DNA from: Halobacillus sp. A5
GTDB lineage: Bacteria; Bacillota; Bacilli; Bacillales; Halobacillaceae
Reading direction: 5' to 3'
Assembly (NCBI RefSeq): GCF_024189315.1
Contig: NZ_JAIZEO010000001.1
Coordinates: 1,178,001 to 1,242,000 of the forward strand
DNA: 64,000 bases
Under the pieces are notes generated by a model. It ran no database searches. It was not told where the DNA came from and saw nothing but the letters and a program-made list of their open reading frames with translations. This document shows positions 52,293 to 62,987 of this stretch, one piece after another. Made by a program: the position numbers and the translations under genes. Position 1 is the stretch's first letter. Every line of letters begins with the position of its first letter.

Positions 52293-55200
52293 TTATTCCC
52301 CCAATCGTTGTTCTAGTTCTCTTATCCACTCGGTTAGTTCCTGCATACCTTTCCATAAGATAGATACCATCGAGTAGTGACTGACGGATTCGCCTGTACG
52401 ATTTTTGATTTCATTTGGAGTATTGTATTCCTTTCCGATGACAAACCCATATCTAAGATTAGCAACGTACTGATTCCCGCCTTCATCTTTGACTCCTGCT
52501 CTTTCGTTCTCTAAATCAGATTTCAAGTAGTAGGTATGAATTTCTCCGTATTTAATGATTTCTAGAGCATCACCGTCCCACTTATTAATCGTAGATTTCG
52601 CTTCTTCTAACGATTGATTGTCGAAATCAGAGGCTTCTACAGGGCGATATGTACCTGTAGTACCTTTTGATGTCACACGCAAAGAACCCGAACTAGATGG
52701 TCGGGTGTAAATATGGGTCCCTCCGAAAACGTCTAGCGCATCTGCTTCTACAAATCCATCAGCATACACCTTACCCTCGGTTTCAAAATCTCCGTTTTCA
52801 CTGATTGTAATCGTCCTATTGCCTCCGGTGTAAAAATGAATTTCTCCAGGGTTATTGGCATCGCCAAGTCCTAAGAAATCCGCACCTGCTCCTCCTCTCG
52901 TATAACTGCCGGAATTTGAACGTATCTGAACTATCTCTCGACCGGATGAGTTATACGCACCGAAAGCTCCGTGTTCTTCACTGTCAGGAAAGTCTACGTA
53001 ATATTTCCCACCTGGCGCTACACGTAGATTGCCGTCAGATTCTAAATCCCCATTGAAATAAACCTTATTAGCGTCTACCCGAAACCCTTCCATATTTTCT
53101 GTACCGCCAGAATCCGATAGTTTATAAATTTCTAGTGCATTGTTATTTGTATTGAACTCGATGTAACCCGTCGCTTTGAAAGGATTAGTTCCGCTTTCGT
53201 TTGTACTCGAAAGTTGCAACCGTAAACCTGTCGAACCTTCTTGCTCAATGTCAGGGTTATCAATTTTTAACGCAGGGGTTTCTACGGATCCACTGAATGT
53301 ACCAGTTACACCTTCTAACTCCACGGTTCGGAGAAGCCCAGAAGTGACCGTACCTAAACTCGCGCTGATAGCAGCAAGATTTGAAACTTGTACATGGTTT
53401 GACTTTATGACATTAGCTTCGATTTCTGTCGTACTATCCACAATGTTGGGTCCTTGGGGACCTCGTTCTCCTCGTGGCCCCTCAGGTCCTTGAACGCCTT
53501 GAGTTCCACGATCACCAGTATCACCTTTCGGTCCTTCGGGTCCGGTATCACCGAGATCCCCTTTTGGACCTTGTGGTCCTGTTGGTCCCTCATCACCATC
53601 ATCCCCTTTATCGCCTTTCGGTCCTTCAGCTCCTTGCGACCCTGTGTCACCTTTGTCACCCTCTACTTTCGACCAATTGTAGTCGTCAGGATCCGTACTT
53701 TCCGTTGCAGTCGTCTTATTCGGTGCGGTACCGATAAACTTCTTACCATCGGGAAAGTTTGACATTCCATTTCCGTCAGCATCATCAGCATAACGAATCC
53801 AGATATATCGAGGTTCACCGTCTGAACCTGGAGGACCTTCGATACCTTGGGGACCACGATCGCCTTGTTCACCTTTGTCACCTTTTGCTCCGGTGTCCCC
53901 TTGATCACCTTTATCACCTTTGATAAGTGACCAGGTGTAGTCGGAGGCATCGGATGATTCAGTCTGAGACGTTTTGTTATACGCTAAACCGATATATTCC
54001 TTACCGGAAGAGGAATCACTCATACCGCTTCCGCTGTCGTCGTCAGCGTACTTAATCCAAGTGTAGCGAGGTTCACCGTCAGAACCACTAGGTCCTTGCA
54101 CGCCTTGATCGCCTTGTTCACCTTTGATCTTTGACCACGTATAGTCAGAAGAATCGCTTGACTCGGTAGGGGACATCTTATTGTAAGCCATACCAATGTA
54201 ATCCTTACCGTCAGGGTCATCGCTCATATTAGTACCGGTTGAATCGTCTGCATACTTCAACCACGTAAAGTACGTTTGACCATCTTCTCCCTTAGGACCT
54301 TCGATTCCCTGGGGACCGTCCGGACCTCGATCGCCTTTTTCTCCAGGGGCGCCTTTAATCTTCGACCACGTGTAATACTCAGGATTTTCTAACTCCGTTT
54401 GATTCTCTTGGTTATAGGAGAGCCCGATGTATTCCTTATCCTCAGGATCGTCGCTGATTCCGTTCCCTTCGGCATCATCCGCATACTTTATCCACGTGTA
54501 TCGAGGTTCCCCATCGGTACCCGGAGGTCCTTCGATTCCTTGATCACCTTTCTCTCCTTCAATCTTGGTCCACTTATAATCGTCAGGTTGAATGGATTCC
54601 GTAGAATCTTCATTATTATAGGAGATCCCCATATAAGGCTTACCTTCTGGCGTTTCCGCCATTCCATCGCCCTCTGCATTATCCGCGTACTTAATCCAGG
54701 TATAGAGAGTCCTCCCATTTTCACCTGGTGGCCCTTGAACGCCTTGAGGGCCTCCCGGTCCTTCTCTCCAGGTTTGTTCTTCATCATCCCATCGCTTCCA
54801 CACGTCATTACCAGGTTCTGCAGTATCGATCCAGATAGCTTCTTTATCATCTGGTTCTACTGGCCCCCGGACAATTCGCTTTTCGGCATACTCGGAGGTG
54901 AATTCTTTCGATGCTTCCAAGTTCTTGCCTGCCTGTCGAATCCGCTCTTTCTCTTCTTCAGATAATTTCTCATCTGAATACTGCTTTATTAGTTCAGCTT
55001 GAACCTTAGCGTACTTGGCTGGTGCTTCTTGTTTGTCTACGCCGGCTATTTCATCGAACTTCTTTTTGATGTGATGCATAAAGCCTGGACGAGATTCTCC
55101 GAATGTAGCCTCTAACCGGAAACCACTCGGTTCATGGATCTCTGTGAACTCTAAAATCGGAGCCGTCATCTTGACGCCCCATTTTTTATTATAGACCGGC

Positions 55201-56204
55201 ACCGTGTCACCTAAGTGAAAGTCAATTTCATACTCAAAAGGTGTTTTTATGGTGGCAAGTTCTGAAGCCGCATGTGCTTTCGTGGTTGGAGTTTGAATTT
55301 CTGCTTCTAAATAAAGTTCAGTCTTCATCTCATCCATTTTCTGTTGACCACGTTTGATTAAATTTTCTCCGTTGCTTCTATCCTCATCTTCCACGTCCCG
55401 GGCATCAATAAAGGTCTCCAGACGTTCAAGGCCAGCAGCTTCCCCAATCGTTTCAATTTCACGTTCGGCCCCTTCACCCTGTCCACCTACATAGCCAAAG
55501 TTCTTATAGTTGGAGTCACTATCGGTAAATTGTTGATTCTTAATAGTACCAAAATCCGGACTGAAAAAGACCGGGTCATGTCCTGCCGTATTACCTTTTG
55601 TGAGATCGCGACCTTCCACAACATCAAACACCCATTTCTTCTTGACCATGTCTGCGTATACAATCCACCCTAAATTTCCGGTTTTCCCGATATTCAATAA
55701 CTCATCAGCAACTACCTTAAAACGGGATTCCCACTCGACATGCTCTCCCCGTCCTTGATTCTCAGCAATTTCTAAATGTTTAATTTGTCGATTAGGATCC
55801 TCAGGATTGACGAAATGTCGATTCACATAATGCTTCATCACGGTTTCGGCATCTCCACTCTTACGATCATGGGAGGTATCAGCAGGGGGGAGGGTAATCC
55901 GTTGATCCATCACTCCTTGCAGGGTCACCCCGGTGATCTTCCAATTCTCCGTCGCTTTGCCGCTCTCATCTAAAGCAATCTCACGGTGCCGAATAATGCC
56001 CACTTTACGAGTTTGCTTATCCAACATGATGAGATTCTTCTTTTGTAAGTATTCACCGCCTTCCAAGTATTGATTGACGTGTAATTCAAAGGTGCCAACT
56101 CCATAAAATTTAGGATTAAATTGGAGTGATAAATAATTATCCGTTTCAAATAACTGATCCATATATGGAGTATAGATCCGAATGGGCATTTTCACTCTGG
56201 TCAC
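52293..56204 (-). CDS. Long tail protein: Gp37-like N-terminus, collagen-like stalk, fibre end
   Basis: A 1303-residue mosaic. Residues 1 to about 400 match the ReqiPepy6 Gp37-like/tail-associated family ([20 protein letters not shown] .. [12 protein letters not shown]). From about 485 to 920, collagen-type Gly-x-y blocks ([13 protein letters not shown] and others) alternate with five copies of a module of about 53 residues ([17 protein letters not shown] .. [16 protein letters not shown] .. YTWSKIKG). The last 380 residues are a beta-rich fibre with a final coiled end ([14 protein letters not shown]). It should join the baseplate to a trimeric receptor-binding spike. An intact single frame despite strong repeats. 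Confidence 0.85.
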   Translation of the reverse strand: MTRVKMPIRIYTPYMDQLFETDNYLSLQFNPKFYGVGTFELHVNQYLEGGEYLQKKNLIMLDKQTRKVGIIRHREIALDESGKATENWKITGVTLQGVMDQRITLPPADTSHDRKSGDAETVMKHYVNRHFVNPEDPNRQIKHLEIAENQGRGEHVEWESRFKVVADELLNIGKTGNLGWIVYADMVKKKWVFDVVEGRDLTKGNTAGHDPVFFSPDFGTIKNQQFTDSDSNYKNFGYVGGQGEGAEREIETIGEAAGLERLETFIDARDVEDEDRSNGENLIKRGQQKMDEMKTELYLEAEIQTPTTKAHAASELATIKTPFEYEIDFHLGDTVPVYNKKWGVKMTAPILEFTEIHEPSGFRLEATFGESRPGFMHHIKKKFDEIAGVDKQEAPAKYAKVQAELIKQYSDEKLSEEEKERIRQAGKNLEASKEFTSEYAEKRIVRGPVEPDDKEAIWIDTAEPGNDVWKRWDDEEQTWREGPGGPQGVQGPPGENGRTLYTWIKYADNAEGDGMAETPEGKPYMGISYNNEDSTESIQPDDYKWTKIEGEKGDQGIEGPPGTDGEPRYTWIKYADDAEGNGISDDPEDKEYIGLSYNQENQTELENPEYYTWSKIKGAPGEKGDRGPDGPQGIEGPKGEDGQTYFTWLKYADDSTGTNMSDDPDGKDYIGMAYNKMSPTESSDSSDYTWSKIKGEQGDQGVQGPSGSDGEPRYTWIKYADDDSGSGMSDSSSGKEYIGLAYNKTSQTESSDASDYTWSLIKGDKGDQGDTGAKGDKGEQGDRGPQGIEGPPGSDGEPRYIWIRYADDADGNGMSNFPDGKKFIGTAPNKTTATESTDPDDYNWSKVEGDKGDTGSQGAEGPKGDKGDDGDEGPTGPQGPKGDLGDTGPEGPKGDTGDRGTQGVQGPEGPRGERGPQGPNIVDSTTEIEANVIKSNHVQVSNLAAISASLGTVTSGLLRTVELEGVTGTFSGSVETPALKIDNPDIEQEGSTGLRLQLSSTNESGTNPFKATGYIEFNTNNNALEIYKLSDSGGTENMEGFRVDANKVYFNGDLESDGNLRVAPGGKYYVDFPDSEEHGAFGAYNSSGREIVQIRSNSGSYTRGGAGADFLGLGDANNPGEIHFYTGGNRTITISENGDFETEGKVYADGFVEADALDVFGGTHIYTRPSSSGSLRVTSKGTTGTYRPVEASDFDNQSLEEAKSTINKWDGDALEIIKYGEIHTYYLKSDLENERAGVKDEGGNQYVANLRYGFVIGKEYNTPNEIKNRTGESVSHYSMVSILWKGMQELTEWIRELEQRLGE

Positions 56205-56209
56205 CCCCT

Positions 56210-57160
56210 TTATGAAATTTTGGCAATTCGCATTTTAACAGTATTTGTTTCGATCAGTTCATCATCTGTGCGGAAAATGATCGCCCAAAACTCTAATCGA
56301 TCTCCTTTTTTTAGACGATCAATACCGTTAGCAATAACGAAGTTATCATTCGTAGAATTCAGTACTTTTGCCACTAGTGGAAAGCTTTCTTCTCCATTGA
56401 CATGAGCAAATAGCTGCACATCCATACCCGTAGGAAAAGAATCCTGATCGAAACCAACTTGTGCCCATAGATTATAGATACCGTCTGTTTTAGCTACGAA
56501 TTCCGTCGACGATTGAATTTCATCCTGTGTATCTTCTTCAATCACTCCAAACGATAATTTTCTTCTCACAGATTCTTCAAATTCAATCCCAGAACTATTT
56601 ACGGTTTTTACAAAGGACTGATTTAGAAAACTAGCCGTCCCATTCTCATCAATTTCTAGAGCCCGGTAGATGTTGTGTAAAGGAATATATCCACATACCT
56701 TTTCATCTGAACGTTCATCCGTTATTTGAGATTGTTCAATAAATGATTTTCCAGCTGCAATTCTTACCTGAGCCACACTCAGTTCATGTACCGTGCTATT
56801 TCGAGTCAAATCAGGAGGCACAGGAGTATCGGCTGGAGAACCTTTTTTCACGTAAGCAAAGAACTCCATTACTTCCGGATCGTTATCAAAACGAAGGACA
56901 ATTCGATCAATCCTATCTTGATCCGGATCTGCAATTTCATGTTCTAAATCCAACACGGATGTGTTCTCATACATAAACCCTTTCGCAAAAGCATAACCAG
57001 CAGCTAGCCTTGTCACCATATTTTCTTTCTCCTGGACTTCAAAATCGGCTAAGGTTTTCGTATTCGAGACACCATCCCCAATGATTTGAGCATAAAACCT
57101 AGCAAAATCTGCTGCTTGGTAAGTCACATTGTCGCCATCTAAAAAATAATTTCTTTCCAT
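56210..57160 (-). CDS. Phage baseplate/upper tail protein
   Basis: A 316-residue structural protein. The N-terminal half (NYFLDGDNVTYQAADFARFYAQIIGDG .. GYAFAKGFMYEN) resembles baseplate adaptor proteins found beside tail-associated lysins. The C-terminal 120 residues (KLSFGVIEEDTQDEIQSSTEF .. LQKGDRLEFWA-like) look like a TNF/C1q-type jelly roll, a frequent carbohydrate-binding or trimerising unit. It sits between Dit and the long tail protein with 5-nt gaps on both sides. Host attachment is likely. Confidence 0.7.
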   Translation of the reverse strand: MERNYFLDGDNVTYQAADFARFYAQIIGDGVSNTKTLADFEVQEKENMVTRLAAGYAFAKGFMYENTSVLDLEHEIADPDQDRIDRIVLRFDNDPEVMEFFAYVKKGSPADTPVPPDLTRNSTVHELSVAQVRIAAGKSFIEQSQITDERSDEKVCGYIPLHNIYRALEIDENGTASFLNQSFVKTVNSSGIEFEESVRRKLSFGVIEEDTQDEIQSSTEFVAKTDGIYNLWAQVGFDQDSFPTGMDVQLFAHVNGEESFPLVAKVLNSTNDNFVIANGIDRLKKGDRLEFWAIIFRTDDELIETNTVKMRIAKIS

Positions 57161-57164
57161 ATCA

Positions 57165-58046
57165 TCAAACTCCTATATATAAATTCCGCCATCCGATTGC
57201 TACAATCGCATCCGTTTCACCGGCATCAGCCATGTATTGGATCTCATTTTTTCCGACTTCCAGCTGTAGCATATCGTAATCTTGTTCCAGCCAACCGAAA
57301 GCATTGCTGATTCGGTCTCCATTACGATAAACTTCCACTCTTTTATGTCGGGGATGAGTATCTATGTGAAGTACCTCATCGTGCCCTAGGGCTCGATTAA
57401 TTTTCATTGATTCTCCTGTAGTGAGGTTCTTAATATGAGGATTCGTAACTGGCCCTTGAATATCCATAGTAACTGAGCATGGCACATGCCCTTCATTGGA
57501 TAAATCAATCGAATCTCCAGCGAGCCCAAACTGGACAGGAAAAGTGACAGGAAAATGAAACTTCCCTTCATAGGCTCGTAGTGCTCGGCTTACCTTCTGT
57601 GGTTCTCGCCAATAAGGATCATGAGCTATGAGCTCGATTAACACCTTTTGGAAAGTAGGACCGCTATTTTGTGATCCTGAAAGTATGGATGGGCTTCCTT
57701 CAGGGACAGCATTAATCTCATACACTTCTTCGTACCTTTCATACCTCAATACTCCTTCACCTAGTTTCGGATTAAATACTCTATAAAGCTTTTGTTTTAG
57801 ATTAGATAATTCTCTAGGTGTCTCAGCCTGAAGTAATACCCCTATAGTTAAAGGTCTATTTTGTAGCAATGTATCTACTAACCTACTCCCGTCTTGATAA
57901 GGAGATTTTTGATCCTGAATTTCCGCCTCTACTTCTCCAAACCCTTCATAACTTTGCAATAAAAAAGAGGAAGTTCGATTAGATAATGTCGAACTTTCCC
58001 CTCTTTGATTATTAAATATAATGTCTGTAATGATCAGTCCCTCCAT
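57165..58046 (-). CDS. Distal tail protein (Dit)
   Basis: A 293-residue siphophage tail protein. The N-terminal domain is typical (GLIITDIIFNNQRGESSTLS, LLQSYEGFGEVEAEIQDQKSPYQDGSRLVDTLLQNRPLTI in pieces) with the C-terminal galectin-like part from about residue 170 (FPVTFPVQFGLAGDSIDLSNEGHV). Dit forms the hexameric hub where the tail tube meets the baseplate. It overlaps the tape measure gene by 13 nt, the expected order. Confidence 0.85.
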   Translation of the reverse strand: MEGLIITDIIFNNQRGESSTLSNRTSSFLLQSYEGFGEVEAEIQDQKSPYQDGSRLVDTLLQNRPLTIGVLLQAETPRELSNLKQKLYRVFNPKLGEGVLRYERYEEVYEINAVPEGSPSILSGSQNSGPTFQKVLIELIAHDPYWREPQKVSRALRAYEGKFHFPVTFPVQFGLAGDSIDLSNEGHVPCSVTMDIQGPVTNPHIKNLTTGESMKINRALGHDEVLHIDTHPRHKRVEVYRNGDRISNAFGWLEQDYDMLQLEVGKNEIQYMADAGETDAIVAIGWRNLYIGV

Positions 58047-61000
58047 TCTTCTGCCATTCGCCTGGATGCTTGTCGCATTTTACGTGCAACCTCTGAAGGA
58101 TTTAAGGAGTCGGCCGTATTAAAGGTTAAATACTGATTAAATTCATGTCCTCCTTTTCCAGATTCGCTACTATTAGGATAATCAAAGCCAAGTTCATCAC
58201 CAACTTTACGCCAAATCGCTTGTTGACTTTGGCGTTTAGCAGGGTCATGCGAAATGACAGACTCGGCCCAGCCTCCTTCTGCTATCCATGCAAGCTGAGC
58301 CGTATCAATTCCGAACGCACCATCAGCATAACCTTCATAAGGTAATCCTTGAGCAAGAGATTTAATTCCCGGAACATTAAATACATTTCCGTAACGAGAT
58401 TTGATGTAATTAATCGCAGCTGCTGCATTATGAGAAGGGTTCATAATGTCTCCCCAACCGGACTCTTTAAAGGCATCAAAAGTCGGACGAATGGTCTGCA
58501 TTAGCCCCATAGACGGCGTTCCTCGCTTCCAGTTAATATCCCATTTATTTATGGTCGAAGGGCCTGTTCGACCACCCGATTCTTTCATGGCAATAGTAGT
58601 TAATGGACCTAACCAGGAGGAAGGCACACCGGTTCTGGAGATAGCTGAACTGATCCACCCTTTAACACTTCCAGGCGCATTGCCATCAATCGAACCGAAA
58701 TCCTCAACTTTACTTTTAAGGAATCCTTTTAGTCCTTCTTTCGCTTTTGAAAAAGCACCTTTTCCAAATCCCTCGAAAGCCCCTGGCATTTCCGGAGTTT
58801 CAACTCCAAACAATTCTAACGCCTTATTAAACAATTTCGATGGGTCTGAAACGTAGTCCCACACATCTACTGCCTTATCTTTCACTTTGCCGGCAACATT
58901 CTTAGTACCTTCCCAAGCTTTTTTAAGGGTACCAACTCCCCAGGCATACGCTGGTACGGACTCGAGGTATTCTCTAGTATCTTTAGCCGAAAGGACGCTC
59001 GTTCCTTTGGGTAGATTCATTAAAGTATTTGAGTCCGGAGATAAACTCACTTGGCCATCCGGTGTCTGAATCAGTTCCGATCCAGCATTTGACCCTTTTC
59101 CGTCACCAACCATAGCCGGACCACCAGGATGCCCTTTGGTTCCCTGTGCATACTGAGGCACTTCCCACTTCGGAACGCTTGATTCCACACCAACTTTATC
59201 CAAAACCCAGTTCACACCACCAATGACACCGTTGACTCCTTTCCCTAAAGTACGAGCCATGGCATTGATGACCTTCGTAATTCCACCCTGGACTTTGCTG
59301 GCCATGTTACCGATGCCGGCACCAATCATTCCCGGTAACTTTTTTGCTCTAGAAACAATATCGTCAAATCGACCCTTCACAGAATCATAGATATTCTTAA
59401 AAATGCTTTTCGTGGTTGAATATACGCTGTTCCATGTTTCTTTAACTCTATTAAAAATATTGGAGACTCGCCCAGATATGAAATCACTGACCGTATTCCA
59501 GATTCCTTTCAGGAAATCCCAGACAGAATTGAATACGCTTTTTGTCGTATCGTAAATACGCCGGAACCCCTTTGAGAATCCGTTAAACAAGGAATCTAAT
59601 ACGCCTCCAATAAACTTTATAACCTTGTTCCAAATGGATTGTAAGAAACTCCAAACTCCTTGAAAAGTCTTCGTTGTGTTTGTAGAAATGACCTTCCAAC
59701 CCGCCGAAAACACAGTACGTAAGGTTGAAACGGTGCCTCGAACTAAGGTAACCACACTACTCCAAGTATCTTTTAAAAACGTCCAGATGGATGTGAAGAC
59801 TTTCGATGTGGCGCTTGAGATCGTCGACCAAGCCGCTCTTACATGATTAAGCGCCGACGTAGCATTTCCTTTAAATAAAGAAACCACCGCTTGCCACATG
59901 GAGGCGAAACTTGAACGAAAAGCTAAAATGAAGGCCTTAGCCCCTCCGAGAATTTTCCCGAAGAACGTGAGTTGTACAAAGTTCCAAATAAACTCTACGG
60001 CACCAAAAAACAGTTGTTTAACGCCTTCCCACATCTTAGAAAAATCACCGGTGAACAATCCTGTAAAAGTTTTTACCAATCCCATGATGATGTTTAAGGC
60101 GCCATTTATAACTCCTTGAATATTGCCCCATATGCTTTTTATGATGCCAAGTACCAAAGGCATGACAAATTGGATCACCGTCATAATCCCGTTAAATGCA
60201 TTTTCAGCTGCAGCAAGGATTTGTGACCCGTTTGTATTCCAGAATTCAGTTATTTTTTGAACTTGTCCACCAATAAAAGAAACGATACTGATTAAAGCCG
60301 GCTTGACCACAGGCCACACATTAATAAGAGCTTCCTTTACTGCTTGGTACACTTGCTTTAGTACGGGTATCGCGTTGTCCCGAATTTTTGACAAGGATTC
60401 TTGTAAGAGTTTCATCCCATCAATTGCAGGTTTGAAGTTATCTGCCTTCAATCCATATTTTTTGAGTATGTCTGTGGCGCTATCACCGCTAAACAAATCT
60501 CCGATCACATCTTTAGCAACACCTGCCCACTCAGCTACTTTGTTGATACCTGAGTTCACAGCTGGCATAATCTTGTCTTGCAAAGGAACTAAAACATCTA
60601 CCTGGAACGATTTCCCCATCCCTTTAAGTGCTTCTCCAACCGTGTCATATTTCACTTCGCTCATGGACTCTAAAGTATTCGCCGTTTTATCCGCCTGGCC
60701 TTCAATATCCCCAAGGGCTAAAACCGCTTCTACGCCTACGTCTTCTGCCAGGGTTCCAAATAAACCAACAGCTGCCTGTTCTTGTTCACTGGCACTTCCT
60801 ATCCCATGAATAGCCTCGGTTACCTGTTGGAAGGCTTCTCGACCATCCTCCCCGCCTTTATCAAACTTAGTCATAATCTCGTCGGCATTGAGTCCAGCAG
60901 TCTGAAGAGCATCTCTTGTAGTATCTGAACCATCCTTAATACGAGTAGAAAATTCATTGACTGCATCAGCAGCCACATCCGTATTTCGTGCGCCAGACTC

Positions 61001-62056
61001 TACAGAATTACTAATCATATTCATGGCTTCTTCCCCATTAAAACCTAAGTCGGAAAAGGCCCCACTATATTCATTGAACGTTTCTAGTAAATCATCGGCA
61101 GTACTTCCTAATTCTTGTCTTCCTTGGGCCAAAACAGTAAAAGCTTCCTCTGATGAATATTCAAACTCCGTCATCATCACTCGCACAGCTTTCATGCTTT
61201 CATCTACTTCCCAATCAAAGGAGTCTCGCAGCATGATCGCGTTCTGTGTAGCAAGCTCTAGCTCTTTCCCTGTTAGCTTGGTAGCCGATCTTACAGTTCC
61301 CATAGCTTTACCTATATCATCAAAAGATTCGCCGAAATTGTTCTTGTAGATATTAAGTAAAGAACCTTCCATCTCTTCCATTTCATCCGATGTAGCCCCT
61401 GTATCCGACTCTAAATTGTTGAGTGCCCCTTTAAGTTCGTCACCACCTCTGACCAGCCCAACGAACCCTGCAACAAGAGCAGTTACACCCCCTGCTGCAA
61501 GTAATGCTTTTCCTTTCATGGAACCCATAGCTGCACCTACGGCAGCCATACCCCCAACATTCTCTTCACTGCCAACTTGTCCTAAATCATTATCAAGACC
61601 TTCTACGTCCTCATTAAGCTCATCTAATCCTGTGTCTTTTCCAAGGTTTTTCAAATCGTCCTCTAAACCACTCACTGATTTTTCCACCTGATTAATAGCC
61701 TGCCGACCCTCCGAGCTTAAATCACTAAAGCTACCGCTCGACTCATTAATAGATGAACGAAGCTCGGCCATAGATGATTCGCTGACCTTACCTGTTTCCT
61801 TCAAATCTTTTTGAGTTTCGTCAATTGCTTTATTAAGCCCTTTAAAGACCTTCGGATCATCCGAGCGTTTCAATTCTTTTTTCAATGTTTCCGTTTCTTT
61901 AATCAGTTTTTTATAACTATTATTGGCTTCAGAAACAGCTTTGTCGGTGGTAGGACCCAGACCTTTAATTTCTTTCCGAACATCCTTCATGGTGCTCTTA
62001 AAACTTTTAGCGGTAGCTGAAAACTTAGTGCGGAGCTCTCGAATAGTGTTGGACAC
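58034..62056 (-). CDS. Tape measure protein with lytic transglycosylase domain
   Basis: A 1340-residue tape measure protein: N-terminal coiled coils (residues 1-170), a TP901-type core (GLVRGGDELKGALNNLESDTGATSDEMEEM), hydrophobic helices (about 590-720), WxFLxxxW repeats (about 760-900) and, near 1140-1260, an SLT goose-lysozyme-like domain (WLGPLTTIAMKESGGRTGP with catalytic Glu, then PSMGLMQTIRPTFDAF). It sets tail length and probably opens the wall locally during DNA entry. Length predicts a tail of roughly 200 nm by the usual 1.5 Å per residue rule. Confidence 0.9.
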   Translation of the reverse strand: MSNTIRELRTKFSATAKSFKSTMKDVRKEIKGLGPTTDKAVSEANNSYKKLIKETETLKKELKRSDDPKVFKGLNKAIDETQKDLKETGKVSESSMAELRSSINESSGSFSDLSSEGRQAINQVEKSVSGLEDDLKNLGKDTGLDELNEDVEGLDNDLGQVGSEENVGGMAAVGAAMGSMKGKALLAAGGVTALVAGFVGLVRGGDELKGALNNLESDTGATSDEMEEMEGSLLNIYKNNFGESFDDIGKAMGTVRSATKLTGKELELATQNAIMLRDSFDWEVDESMKAVRVMMTEFEYSSEEAFTVLAQGRQELGSTADDLLETFNEYSGAFSDLGFNGEEAMNMISNSVESGARNTDVAADAVNEFSTRIKDGSDTTRDALQTAGLNADEIMTKFDKGGEDGREAFQQVTEAIHGIGSASEQEQAAVGLFGTLAEDVGVEAVLALGDIEGQADKTANTLESMSEVKYDTVGEALKGMGKSFQVDVLVPLQDKIMPAVNSGINKVAEWAGVAKDVIGDLFSGDSATDILKKYGLKADNFKPAIDGMKLLQESLSKIRDNAIPVLKQVYQAVKEALINVWPVVKPALISIVSFIGGQVQKITEFWNTNGSQILAAAENAFNGIMTVIQFVMPLVLGIIKSIWGNIQGVINGALNIIMGLVKTFTGLFTGDFSKMWEGVKQLFFGAVEFIWNFVQLTFFGKILGGAKAFILAFRSSFASMWQAVVSLFKGNATSALNHVRAAWSTISSATSKVFTSIWTFLKDTWSSVVTLVRGTVSTLRTVFSAGWKVISTNTTKTFQGVWSFLQSIWNKVIKFIGGVLDSLFNGFSKGFRRIYDTTKSVFNSVWDFLKGIWNTVSDFISGRVSNIFNRVKETWNSVYSTTKSIFKNIYDSVKGRFDDIVSRAKKLPGMIGAGIGNMASKVQGGITKVINAMARTLGKGVNGVIGGVNWVLDKVGVESSVPKWEVPQYAQGTKGHPGGPAMVGDGKGSNAGSELIQTPDGQVSLSPDSNTLMNLPKGTSVLSAKDTREYLESVPAYAWGVGTLKKAWEGTKNVAGKVKDKAVDVWDYVSDPSKLFNKALELFGVETPEMPGAFEGFGKGAFSKAKEGLKGFLKSKVEDFGSIDGNAPGSVKGWISSAISRTGVPSSWLGPLTTIAMKESGGRTGPSTINKWDINWKRGTPSMGLMQTIRPTFDAFKESGWGDIMNPSHNAAAAINYIKSRYGNVFNVPGIKSLAQGLPYEGYADGAFGIDTAQLAWIAEGGWAESVISHDPAKRQSQQAIWRKVGDELGFDYPNSSESGKGGHEFNQYLTFNTADSLNPSEVARKMRQASRRMAEEWRD

Positions 62057-62059
62057 GTT

Positions 62060-62515
62060 TTACCCTCCCTTCTGCTGTTGCTGTATTCGTTTCAATCGCT
62101 CAAAGTCCCAGTCATAGACTTTAGCTGGCCCGTATTGTTCACTTGGCTTCACTTTGTCTTTAGGCTTGATCACGTTATGAAAATCTTCACGTGCTTTCTG
62201 AAGTCTTGGCGGTTCCTTCCCTTCTGGACGTTGCGAATAAATCATTGATAGGTAATTTAGCCACATGCGATGCTGCTCTTTTTCGCTCTCTGTTTCTTCT
62301 TGCTGCAGCTCCATGTCCATAAATTTAAGAAGCTCTACTGCTTTGCCACGAACGACTTCTTCGCGCCCGCCTAAATGCTTTGAAAGTTTGAATATAAATG
62401 CTTCGCTTAAGCTTGCGCTTTCTTCGCCACCGGTTTCTCGGTCGCCTTGCGCCTGAGATTGACGAACGTCATTTTGGCCTTGGTTGCGGCTAAAGACTTT
62501 TTTGCGCGTTTCCAC
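62060..62515 (-). CDS. Tail assembly chaperone extension (gpT-like) reached by -1 frameshift
   Basis: A 151-codon frame overlapping the end of the chaperone gene by 109 nt in the -1 frame. It follows the layout of lambda gpG/gpGT and SPP1-type chaperone pairs: the ribosome reads the upstream gene and slips at A AAA AAG (62503-62497), entering KKVFSRNQGQNDVRQSQ. The extension (FKLSKHLGGREEVVRGKAVELLKFMD, then LNYLSMIYSQRP) binds the tape measure in the model systems. It has no own ribosome binding site. The tape measure gene begins 4 nt later. Confidence 0.8.
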   Translation of the reverse strand: METRKKVFSRNQGQNDVRQSQAQGDRETGGEESASLSEAFIFKLSKHLGGREEVVRGKAVELLKFMDMELQQEETESEKEQHRMWLNYLSMIYSQRPEGKEPPRLQKAREDFHNVIKPKDKVKPSEQYGPAKVYDWDFERLKRIQQQQKGG

Positions 62516-62922
62516 AATCGCTCTAGATCATTTTCATCAATGACAGCATCGTAAATATCTAGGACGTCCAGCACCTTCTGCTTTTGAAGAGTATGGGTCT
62601 CAATTCCGCTTAAGACGGAAAGGAGCTTCACCCCTTTTGCCGGCATGTGTACTGCAATCGTTTCAAATGAATTAATGAGGTTGCTGATAAAATGTTGGTC
62701 TTGAATTTCAATTACTTCGTCGTCCGCCTCAGAAGATTCTTCCAAGAATAAGTCTCTAAACAACTGTTTAAGAGATTCATCTTCTTGAACCTGAACAAAA
62801 ATCTCTTTAATTACTTTCATCATTTGTTCGAATTGAAGAAGATCAATGTCTTCAATTTCATGTTGTTCTTTCTTAACGGTACCGTCTTCCTCTTTCACTT
62901 TTAACGTTACTTGTGTCGCCAT
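62407..62922 (-). CDS. Tail assembly chaperone (gpG-like)
   Basis: A 171-residue acidic helical protein (IEDIDLLQFEQMMKVIKEIFVQVQEDE), encoded between the major tail protein and tape measure genes, where siphophages carry the gpG-type chaperone. It keeps the tape measure soluble while the tail tube is built. Its last 35 codons overlap the -1 frame extension, and the slippery heptamer lies in codons for RAKKS. Confidence 0.8.
   Translation of the reverse strand: MATQVTLKVKEEDGTVKKEQHEIEDIDLLQFEQMMKVIKEIFVQVQEDESLKQLFRDLFLEESSEADDEVIEIQDQHFISNLINSFETIAVHMPAKGVKLLSVLSGIETHTLQKQKVLDVLDIYDAVIDENDLERLWKRAKKSLAATKAKMTFVNLRRKATEKPVAKKAQA
62497..62503 (-). other. Programmed -1 frameshift site A AAA AAG
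   Basis: In the chaperone frame GCA AAA AAG ends the heptamer A AAA AAG, identical to the dnaX slippery site. Slipping back one base gives AAA AAA GTC and enters exactly the 151-codon downstream frame. Position, direction and neighbouring genes all fit the conserved tail-chaperone frameshift. Confidence 0.85.
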
Positions 62923-62940
62923 TAGGCTTCCTCCTTAGAT

Positions 62941-62974
62941 AAAAAAAGAGAGAGCTGAACCGCCCCCTCTTTTG
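62941..62974 (-). terminator. Partial terminator after the major tail gene
   Basis: Minus strand AAAAGAGGG..CTCTCTTTTTTT hairpin with a long U-tract, 14 nt past the major tail protein stop. A leaky terminator here would favour the abundant tail-tube protein over the chaperone. Confidence 0.5.
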
Positions 62975-62987
62975 AAAAATATATTTT

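Noticed and set aside
53405-54965. Several long frames on both strands inside the collagen-like tail gene
   Set aside because: Gly-x-y repeat DNA lacks stops in other frames; these are shadows of the 1303-residue protein.
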